Source of the DNA: Planctomycetaceae bacterium
GTDB lineage: Bacteria; Planctomycetota; Planctomycetia; Pirellulales; Thermoguttaceae
Length of the DNA stretch: 13,214 nucleotides
Reading direction: 5' to 3'
NCBI GenBank assembly: GCA_031283515.1
Contig: JAITBS010000172.1
Location: 1 to 13,214, forward strand
Position 1 is the first letter of the stretch. Every line of letters begins with the position of its first letter. This document shows, piece after piece, positions 7,292-12,836 of this stretch. The notes beneath the pieces were generated by a model that was not told where the DNA came from, ran no database searches, and saw only the letters and a program-made list of their open reading frames with translations. Position numbers and translations under genes: made by a program.

Positions 7292-7406
7292 TAGTTGATA
7301 ACGGAGTGTCGATAGTAAATAATGTCACAAGTAGAGTTTTACCGCAATGTTAATAAATCCGCTTGCGACACTCACAATTACCCGCTATTGACTATAAATT
7401 ACTATA
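7292..7406. repeat. Heptamer-armed palindromic repeat, copy A4 (degenerate)
   Basis: The right core, TCCGCTTGCGACACT (7358-7372), is exact. The left core, near GTGTC and AATGTCACAAG, has drifted, so the stem is weaker than in A1 and A2. Heptamer-like arms remain (AGTTGAT at 7292; ACTATAA and ACTATAC on the right). It abuts element B3 through the same junction sequence that joins A2 to B1. Confidence 0.6.
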
Positions 7407-7480
7407 CTGTGTGTCTTTATAAAAATTACTTTCATAATCATTCCGTTAAATTTTTCCAAGATGTTTGGTTTATTTTTTAC
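7407..7480. other. AT-rich filler between repeats
   Basis: No gene or recognisable repeat. A weak reading frame crossing 7322-7525 runs through two unrelated repeat elements and is rich in Phe, Tyr and Asn, as expected of AT-rich noise. I do not call it. Confidence 0.4.
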
Positions 7481-7663
7481 CAACTTCATTTTTACCTAAT
7501 TTTCTTAACAAAACAACCTCAGTAGCAATAAATTTCCCCTCAAACACAACCTCATTACCTGGTCTGTTTTTTTATGAGGTAATGAGGTTTGCATGTGTTG
7601 CGTCATTGTCTACTGAGGTTTTTAAACAATAGTTAAGAAAAAATGAGGTTGAAAATGAAGTTG
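7481..7663. repeat. 183-bp nested long palindrome
   Basis: Four pairs of complementary segments share one centre near 7570. They are CAACTTCATTTT (7481-7492) with AAAATGAAGTTG (7652-7663), CTTAAC (7504-7509) with GTTAAG (7632-7637), CCTCAGTAG (7517-7525) with CTACTGAGG (7610-7618), and AACCTCATTACCT (7548-7560) with AGGTAATGAGGTT (7577-7589). The central loop has a run of seven T. The motif AATGAGGTT also occurs as a direct repeat (7581 and 7642). The structure resembles a MITE-like palindromic element. No similarity to families A or B is seen. Confidence 0.75.
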
Positions 7664-7762
7664 TCGAAAAGGAACAAAATATCTTTGAAATAAATGATGC
7701 TGAAACATTACAATTATCGTTAAAAATTTAAAACATCATAAATATTACTATTAGAAGTATAT
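7664..7762. other. Short gene-free stretch, possible coding remnant
   Basis: From 7633 to 7731 one plus-strand frame reads as an acidic, coding-like peptide without a start (it includes ENEVVEKEQNIFEINDAETL) and ends in TAA. It could be the tail of a decayed gene cut by the palindrome. The evidence is only composition, so I do not call it a gene. Confidence 0.25.
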
Positions 7763-7846
7763 GTTGCCCTTTCAGGGCGAAATTGGTGGTGATAATTTTA
7801 ACCCTACCCGTTGGGTAGGGCTGGCTTATATTGTCCTTTCAGGACG
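7763..7846 (+). repeat. Three-hairpin repeat, copy B2
   Basis: The hairpins are identical in stem sequence to B1: GCCC-TTTCA-GGGC (7766-7778), CCCTACCC-GTT-GGGTAGGG (7802-7820) and GTCC-TTTCA-GGAC (7833-7845). Spacers are 23 and 12 nt, the second being CTGGCTTATATT. The 23-nt spacer sequence has diverged while its length is unchanged. No A-type palindrome abuts this copy. Confidence 0.85.
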
Positions 7847-7927
7847 GAATAAAATTGGATCAATAATTGGGTGAAAAGTTATCAAAATAAACAGTTACAA
7901 AAAAATGACTCTATTCAAACATTAAGA

Positions 7928-7966
7928 TTACCTTTTAATCATCACAAACGGAAAGCTAAAAGGCAA
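7928..7966 (-). terminator. Possible weak terminator after the DUF1559 gene
   Basis: On the minus strand TTGCCTTTTA and TAAAAGGTAA form a 10-bp stem with one G-U pair and a loop of about 19 nt, 25 bp after the stop codon. The nearest T run is some 30 nt further on, so this is not a standard intrinsic terminator. Confidence 0.3.
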
Positions 7967-7990
7967 CCAATACAACACACTACACTGTGT

Positions 7991-9193
7991 TTACGGAACA
8001 GTAATTGATTCTCCGCCGTCAATCGAACCGAGTGCGCCCCAAATTCCGAACGGTGAATGACCAGAACCGACAATCAAGGAAGTTTTACCGCTTGGATTTT
8101 TATAATCACCCGGAGTTCCATTGGAAAGATTGTGAATCTTAGTAGGAATGAAACGTACCGCACCGTCTGCCAATCCGCATTGTACACCGGCTGGATGATA
8201 ACTGGATGCCGATATTACCGAAATTGCAGCATCATACCAATCACTATCGCTCATCGCCGAACAATTCGGACCGATATTTGGAGAAAAAATAGTCATGAAT
8301 CCTGTACGATAAGGTAAACTATCACCCCATGATCGTCCCATCCAACCGCGAATAATCTCGCTGTTAACCAAATATTTCTTTTGCGCTTTATTGGTTTCCC
8401 AACAAACATTGAGATCAAATTCTGTTGAAGGAGAAGGAACAGCAGTTGTTGTTCCCGGATCCGTTGATGGTTTTCCCATTTTTGTAAGGTTGTACTTACC
8501 ATTGCCTTTAACATCTGTGTTACCGTCATCATCGTTGTAACCAATTGCACCTTCAGAAAGTGCAATTGTGTTACTTGTTCCATCTTTAATGGCAGCGATG
8601 GTACGACTCTGATTATGTCGTAACGAAAACACTCCTCGCGGATTCGATGTTTTCTGATATCCATCAGAGGAGTGATTGTACGTTGGCCAATCACCAAAAC
8701 TGAAACGGTAACTGTTTGGTCTGCCGAAAGAATCCACTAAAGGAGCTTTACTTCCAGGGTCTGATGGGCAGACAAAAGTGTCAATGTGATGATCGGCAAT
8801 GTCATTGACGTTACCGCTGTAAAAGGTGTGTTGAACTGTCGGACCTAACTCTACAATTTTTGCCAAGTAAGCATCGTAGAGTGGTTCTTGTTCGACATAC
8901 GGTAGCAGTGCAACAAATACGGACATACGGACACTGGTATTACCGCCGTAATTCATCGCTCCGCAAGGAAAAGTGTTGTGTGTATCGTGGTAACTGTGCA
9001 ACCCCAGAGCAAGTTGCTTGACACGGTTCGCACACCTCATTCGGCTTGCAGCTTCTCTTGCTGCCTGAACCGCCGGTAACAGTAAACCAACCAGAACTCC
9101 AATAATCGCAATCACGACCAGAAGTTCCACAAGCGTAAACGCTTTTTTACCAAATTTACGACCAAACAAATTAAATAAACTAAACTTTGTCAT
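7991..9193 (-). CDS. DUF1559 domain protein with prepilin-type N-terminus
   Basis: A 400-residue protein of the planctomycete DUF1559 family. Residues 16-40 (KKAFTLVELLVVIAIIG and following) form a type IV prepilin-like signal with probable cleavage between Ala18 and Phe19, then the family's PAVQAAREAASRMRCANRVKQLALGLHSYHD segment. The C-terminus carries SSYHPAGVQCGLADGAVRFI, matching the usual HPGGVNxxFADGSVRF motif. Such proteins are thought to be secreted pseudopilin-like surface proteins; their precise role is unknown. I place the start at 9193, not at the upstream ATG at 9232. AAGGA lies about 8 nt before 9193 in both this gene and its truncated paralogue, whose start is the matching ATG, and the two upstream sequences are in different frames. 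The promoter carries a six-unit 11-bp repeat array with a TATAAT box, suggesting OmpR/PhoB-type activation. Confidence 0.92.
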   Translation of the reverse strand: MTKFSLFNLFGRKFGKKAFTLVELLVVIAIIGVLVGLLLPAVQAAREAASRMRCANRVKQLALGLHSYHDTHNTFPCGAMNYGGNTSVRMSVFVALLPYVEQEPLYDAYLAKIVELGPTVQHTFYSGNVNDIADHHIDTFVCPSDPGSKAPLVDSFGRPNSYRFSFGDWPTYNHSSDGYQKTSNPRGVFSLRHNQSRTIAAIKDGTSNTIALSEGAIGYNDDDGNTDVKGNGKYNLTKMGKPSTDPGTTTAVPSPSTEFDLNVCWETNKAQKKYLVNSEIIRGWMGRSWGDSLPYRTGFMTIFSPNIGPNCSAMSDSDWYDAAISVISASSYHPAGVQCGLADGAVRFIPTKIHNLSNGTPGDYKNPSGKTSLIVGSGHSPFGIWGALGSIDGGESITVP

Positions 9194-9306
9194 ACTTTTT
9201 TTCCTTTTTCTAATTGGAAATGGTTGAAACAATTAACGAAACTTTTTTTTGAACAACAACAAATAATCCCGAAAAATTTCACGGCTTTTTGTTGTGTTCG
9301 CCTATC

Positions 9307-9312
9307 ATTATA
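9307..9312 (-). promoter_or_regulatory. -10 box of the DUF1559 promoter
   Basis: TATAAT on the minus strand, 8 nt downstream of the last TTAATA of the 11-bp repeat array. No normal -35 box is present; the repeat array occupies that place, as in activator-dependent Pho promoters. A start of transcription near 9300 would give a leader of roughly 105 nt. Confidence 0.6.
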
Positions 9313-9318
9313 ATCCGG

Positions 9319-9384
9319 TATATTAAGTACATATTAAGATTATGTTAAAATTGCGCTAAATTTGTGTTAAGATTGTGTTAAGAT
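9319..9384 (-). promoter_or_regulatory. Six 11-bp direct repeats (Pho-box-like activator array) upstream of DUF1559
   Basis: On the minus strand the six units read ATCTTAACACA, ATCTTAACACA, AATTTAGCGCA, ATTTTAACATA, ATCTTAATATG and TACTTAATATA, contiguous with no gaps. The TTAACA core every 11 bp is the arrangement known for Bacillus PhoP sites (TTAACA-like repeats with about 5-bp spacers) and more generally for OmpR/PhoB-family dimers bound in tandem. The same six-unit array recurs at 10992-11057. The identity of the regulator is inferred; no regulator gene is in the window. Confidence 0.75.
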
Positions 9385-9390
9385 TTTATT

Positions 9391-9624
9391 TCTGAAACAA
9401 TTTATTTTTTTATTAGTTACACTGGGACGATACTTTTTTTATTAACCATTTTATTAACCACAGAGAACACAGTGTTCACAGAGAGATTAACGAAGTTTTT
9501 AATGCTTTTCATTTGATTTTCTTGTAGTATTAACATTTATTTTGAATACAAAATTCACAAAAAAATCTCAATGCTCTTTGTGTTCTCTATGGTAAAAAAT
9601 AAAACTGCCGTTACCATTTTTGGT
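9391..9624. repeat. Intergenic region with an inverted pair of ACCACAGAGAACACA-type repeats
   Basis: TTAACCACAGAGAACACAG (from 9454) and, in reverse orientation, the segment ending TGTGTTCTCTATGGTAAAA (to 9597) are inverted, diverged copies of a short sequence, each with a second half (TTCACAGAG or AAGAGCA). They flank about 75 bp of AT-rich sequence. From memory, similar ACCACAGAG motifs are scattered in intergenic DNA of many unrelated bacteria. No gene is seen here. Confidence 0.6.
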
Positions 9625-10701
9625 TTAAGTGTTACAACGGAACGAGTTGTTAAAGGAGTCACGGATTTCCCATTTCGGCGAAAATTTTTCCTGACCGAAT
9701 GGTTCTGTCGAATAGTAATCGATCCGAAAACCTTTGCTGTTGACGTGAACAATTAAAAAACCGATACGGTTTAACTCTTTAATCAGCGATGTTTCCCGTG
9801 CAAGGAATGGCGGTTCCGGCTGATAAAATTTATGAGCAGCACTGCCGCAAATAATCTGTTGAACTTCGGAATTGCCGTCCGGACTTTTTATTTGCGAACG
9901 ATGATACATGTGATCGTGTCCGCAAATGAAATTCCCAACACCATTTTTTTGCAGACCGGCAATAAAAGCATTTTGTGTTTCAGGAAATGAATTTTGATTG
10001 CTCTTATCATCACTGAATACATTGTCCTTGTGATTTTGTCCCAAAAGATCTTTATGAGCAAAAACAAGTGCAAATTGATGATCGTTTTGGGATAATTCCG
10101 TATCAATCCACGATTGGTAATCACTGATTTTATAGGCTTTACCGTCTTCAGAACCGTCATCAATAAGCGAAAATGTATCCAGTAACAGGAATTTACCATT
10201 TTTGTGCGTAAATGAATAAGTCATTCCGGCGGCGTTTGGCAAATCGGGACTGCTTCCGTTGCTGCCGCGAGTTCCCGGCAAGTTCGGGAATGCCGACCGA
10301 TAGTGCGCAACAGCCGCACCGCAACAAACAGGAGTGATACTGTTACGGCTGTCATGATTACCGCGAAGAGGATAAAATTTGATTCCCGCATCGTGAAGAA
10401 TTTTATTGTGTTGCGCCCGTGTTTGAAAGGCTTCAGTAAATGCTTCCTCGACCAAATCGCCCACTTCAAGAACAAAATCGACTTTGTGCCGAATCATTTC
10501 ATCATTAATCGCATCAATAATATGAATTGCCGTTCCATAAAAAGGAGCCTCCATATTGGTTTTCCATTGTGTGTCGGGAATCACTCCGAAACACCACTCA
10601 ACTTTTGATTCTCCGGCATGGATTGCAGGAACCGCCGGAATAAATGGTAACGTCAATCCTAATGACGTTAAACGTAAAAAATCACGCCTCGTTGTTTTCA
10701 T
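9625..10701 (-). CDS. Tat-exported calcineurin-like metallophosphoesterase
   Basis: A 358-residue protein with a twin-arginine signal (TTRRDFLRL, residues 3-11, hydrophobic to about 28). The mature part has all five metallophosphoesterase motifs: IPDTQW (41-46, with Gln where the family often has His), EVGDLVEE (79-86), RGNHDSR (113-119), FAHKD (214-218) and GHDHMYHRS (261-269). It would be a two-metal phosphatase or phosphodiesterase outside the cytoplasmic membrane; substrate is not readable. No Shine-Dalgarno sequence precedes the ATG at 10701. The gene lies 55 bp downstream of a truncated DUF1559 gene whose intact promoter carries the 11-bp repeat array, so it is probably read from that promoter (start of transcription near 10972). 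Tandem heptamers sit between. Phosphate-starvation control of an exported phosphatase would make biological sense but is inference. Confidence 0.88.
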   Translation of the reverse strand: MKTTRRDFLRLTSLGLTLPFIPAVPAIHAGESKVEWCFGVIPDTQWKTNMEAPFYGTAIHIIDAINDEMIRHKVDFVLEVGDLVEEAFTEAFQTRAQHNKILHDAGIKFYPLRGNHDSRNSITPVCCGAAVAHYRSAFPNLPGTRGSNGSSPDLPNAAGMTYSFTHKNGKFLLLDTFSLIDDGSEDGKAYKISDYQSWIDTELSQNDHQFALVFAHKDLLGQNHKDNVFSDDKSNQNSFPETQNAFIAGLQKNGVGNFICGHDHMYHRSQIKSPDGNSEVQQIICGSAAHKFYQPEPPFLARETSLIKELNRIGFLIVHVNSKGFRIDYYSTEPFGQEKFSPKWEIRDSFNNSFRCNT

Positions 10702-10721
10702 CGTTTTGAATTTGTAAAAAT

Positions 10722-10756
10722 GTTAAATGTTAAAGGATAAAGGATAAATGAGTAAC
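10722..10756. repeat. Tandem heptamer repeat at the DUF1559 remnant/phosphoesterase junction
   Basis: Units read GTTAAAT, GTTAAAG, GATAAAG, GATAAAT, GAGTAAC in the plus orientation, ending exactly at the stop codon of the truncated DUF1559 reading frame (10757-10759). The units are of the same type as in the A palindrome arms and the PHP leader. The position suggests that the repeat marks the deletion or recombination breakpoint. Confidence 0.65.
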
Positions 10757-10879
10757 TTAAACTGCCGGAAGAAACAACCCGATCATAATACCAATCGTTG
10801 CAATAATAACCAGTAATTCAACAAGTGTAAACGCTTTACTTGTTTTGTATTTCTGATTGGTTAAACTAGACTTTGTCAT
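10757..10879 (-). pseudogene. Truncated DUF1559 gene: 40-residue prepilin-type N-terminal fragment
   Basis: The frame runs from ATG at 10879 to TAA at 10757 and encodes only the prepilin-like signal region: MTKSS, then KAFTLVELLVIIATIGIMIG, ending FLPAV and a stop. It matches residues 1-42 of the DUF1559 protein at 7991-9193, two residues shorter in the linker, and stops exactly where the other protein continues QAAREAAS. The globular part (over 350 residues) is absent. The start has a Shine-Dalgarno sequence (AAGGA) and the upstream 180 bp match those of the intact gene, so the fragment is probably still transcribed and translated. It may be a decayed gene, or it may persist as a short leader peptide. 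Such a peptide could still enter the membrane. Confidence 0.85.
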
Positions 10880-10978
10880 GTTTTTTCCTTTTTCTAATTG
10901 GAAAGGGTTTGAAACAATTAACGAACTTTTTTGAACTACAACAAATTATCTTGTGACTTTTTGTTCTGTTCGCGAGTT

Positions 10979-10984
10979 ATTATA
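10979..10984 (-). promoter_or_regulatory. -10 box of the DUF1559-remnant/phosphoesterase promoter
   Basis: TATAAT on the minus strand, 9 nt after the last repeat unit, corresponding to the box at 9307-9312 of the intact copy. Predicted transcription would start near 10972, about 93 nt before the remnant's start codon. Confidence 0.6.
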
Positions 10985-10991
10985 AACATGA

Positions 10992-11057
10992 TATATTAAG
11001 TACATATTAAGATTATGTTAAGATTGCGCTAAATTTGTATTAAGATTGTGTTAAGAT
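10992..11057 (-). promoter_or_regulatory. Second six-unit 11-bp repeat array (Pho-box-like)
   Basis: Minus-strand units read ATCTTAACACA, ATCTTAATACA, AATTTAGCGCA, ATCTTAACATA, ATCTTAATATG and TACTTAATATA. They differ from the array at 9319-9384 at two positions (units 2 and 4), and both differences are compatible with the TTAAYA core. Similarity with the other copy fades just upstream of the array (about 11063 against 9390), which marks the array as the outer boundary of the duplicated segment. Confidence 0.75.
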
Positions 11058-11164
11058 TTTATTTTTGTAACCTTCACACAAGAATTATAAGAGATTCGAC
11101 GGTTATCACAAAGGTAACGCAACTATTAGATGAAAGCGTCACCGTCTATTCGTTTGAATTAAAA

Positions 11165-11186
11165 TAACGAATAATACCTATCGTTA
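11165..11186 (-). terminator. Weak hairpin overlapping the stop codon of the beta-barrel gene
   Basis: On the minus strand TAACGA (including the TAA stop) and TCGTTA form a 6-bp stem with a 10-nt loop, followed by TTTTAATTC. The stem is AT-rich and short, so it may be only a weak terminator. Confidence 0.35.
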
Positions 11187-12836
11187 AAATTTCAGATCGG
11201 CGGAAAAACCGCCTTCGCAATCGAAGTACCGTCTGTCCGTAACCGGAACCGCCAAGAAAAGTAACAACGATGCTTTACGAGTTTGGATTGGCAATCCGGC
11301 GACAAGATTAATGGTTGTCCAAGTCTGTTTGGTTGCTGTTGCGGAAAAATAATTATCGCTGGATTTTGTATTGGAATAAATCGTTTTGGAATTTAACTTG
11401 CTCAAGTTTGACGTAAAATGAGCCTCAACCATGCCGCCCAACCGGAATAACGACGGATCTTGCGGATAACTGTAAAACCAACGTCCCGTACCAATATTAA
11501 AGCGAAACAAGGACGATTCCGATATTTCCATTTCGTGATTTGTCAGTCCGTAACGGTTATCGGTGAATTGCCAACGGTTTTTTCCAAGTGCAAAATCAAT
11601 TTGTCCAAGAATATGTCCAAACGTTTGGTTACGATCCCATTGAAAACCGATATAAGGCACAAAACTTGTTTTACGGTTTTCGATTGTTCCGCGAATATTG
11701 TCACGCCCAAAGTTAGGAACATAGTTTAATTGGACATTGGGAGCGGTTGGAATATTGAGTCCGATTCCCCAGCAATATGTTACTTGAGGAGTTCGGTATA
11801 GGACATTTTTGTAAATTAAACTGAGATTTCCAAATTCTGTATCTTGTTCGGGTTCTGCTATTCCGACGAGATGTTGCGAAGATTTCAGACCGACCAAAAC
11901 AATCGGAAGTCTTAGTTCGACGGAATGCCGATCACCAATTCGTTTCTCAAATCCCAACGTCAAACGACTCATGTCCGACTTCGCAACCGCAACCGGATTC
12001 CGGCTTCCAGAAACTCCATAACTCTGCGCTCCATCAAAAATACGTAAATCAGCATAAAATCGGTTCATCACTTCCGCATTGAAATTTTCCGCAACATTAA
12101 GTGATGTAACAAACATTGACGGAGTTACCGGTAACGGAATTACTTCCGTACGCTGAACAGCTTCACTAACATTAAGATATTGACGATTATCATATTTTGA
12201 TGGAGAACTGTAATCAATATTATCAATACCGTAATTATAAAAATCCGAAGTTGGATTATAATTTGGGTTGGGAATTGCAGCAGTTTCCGCAGTCCAAAAA
12301 TGATACGACAAAACCCGTGCCGGAATGGTCGTATTATCGCCAATCATATTCGGAACAGTCGGCGGTCTCCAATATTGGGGTAAATCGCGATTCCAAAAAG
12401 AGTTTTTGGTTTGAACCTGAGAATTACGGGATTTCTTATTGGTGCTGTTTTTTTCGGAGAATGTTTTTTCGGCGGCGGAATTTTCTGATTTTACCACATC
12501 TTCCGGTTTTATTGTTGTTGTAACATTGGAAGCGGATTTGGTTGCCGATTTTGCAATTTGAGCAGTGGGAGGATGTTGATAAACGTTGCTATTTTGTTCA
12601 CGATGGTTATAGTAATAATAATTGTAATCATAAAATATCCCATCAGTTTCCGGTTGGCGGAAGAACTCATTCTTTTCCGCAATGCGTGAAACGGGTAATT
12701 CGGGATAAGGATAGGATGCCGCCTGTCCCATGTAAAACGAAGAAGACGTTTGAGCATAAACCGTTCCACCGAAAAAGGTAAATATTAAACCCACTCCAAA
12801 CAGGAAACGGCAAAATTTTTCTATCATCATTACCAT
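11184..12836 (-). CDS. Probable outer-membrane beta-barrel protein
   Basis: A 550-residue secreted protein. A Sec signal peptide covers residues 1-28 (hydrophobic 10-25, cleavage after VYA). Residues 29-200 are low in complexity and rich in Tyr, Asn, Ser, Thr and Lys, probably a flexible periplasmic or surface segment. From about 225 to the end, alternating polar and hydrophobic strands recur (for example RLTLGFEKRIGDRHSVELRL, FGNLSLIYKNV, TWTTINLVAGLPI) and the protein ends in SADLKF with a terminal Phe, the usual signal for BAM-assisted insertion. It resembles planctomycete outer-membrane proteins with a C-terminal barrel; I recognise no named family and no substrate. The start at 12836 is chosen because AAGGA (12844-12848) lies 7 nt before it; in-frame ATGs at codons 3 and 4 are alternatives. 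It has no operon partner in the window. Confidence 0.72.
   Translation of the reverse strand: MVMMIEKFCRFLFGVGLIFTFFGGTVYAQTSSSFYMGQAASYPYPELPVSRIAEKNEFFRQPETDGIFYDYNYYYYNHREQNSNVYQHPPTAQIAKSATKSASNVTTTIKPEDVVKSENSAAEKTFSEKNSTNKKSRNSQVQTKNSFWNRDLPQYWRPPTVPNMIGDNTTIPARVLSYHFWTAETAAIPNPNYNPTSDFYNYGIDNIDYSSPSKYDNRQYLNVSEAVQRTEVIPLPVTPSMFVTSLNVAENFNAEVMNRFYADLRIFDGAQSYGVSGSRNPVAVAKSDMSRLTLGFEKRIGDRHSVELRLPIVLVGLKSSQHLVGIAEPEQDTEFGNLSLIYKNVLYRTPQVTYCWGIGLNIPTAPNVQLNYVPNFGRDNIRGTIENRKTSFVPYIGFQWDRNQTFGHILGQIDFALGKNRWQFTDNRYGLTNHEMEISESSLFRFNIGTGRWFYSYPQDPSLFRLGGMVEAHFTSNLSKLNSKTIYSNTKSSDNYFSATATKQTWTTINLVAGLPIQTRKASLLLFLAVPVTDRRYFDCEGGFSADLKF

Noticed and set aside
5210..7406. Classical composite transposon
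   Set aside because: Although A+B repeats flank the PHP gene in inverted orientation, there is no transposase and no insertion-sequence terminal structure; reported only as a hypothesis.
7322..7525. A plus-strand frame of 67 codons
   Set aside because: It crosses palindrome A4 and the start of the nested palindrome, and its Phe/Tyr/Asn-rich composition is that of AT-rich noise.
8293..8697. A minus-strand frame of 134 codons inside the DUF1559 gene
   Set aside because: It is an alternate frame of a clearly recognised gene, with no motif of its own.
9194..9232. Upstream start giving 13 extra residues to the DUF1559 protein
   Set aside because: The upstream stretch is shared with the truncated paralogue at DNA level but lies in a different frame there, and AAGGA sits at proper distance only from the ATG at 9193.
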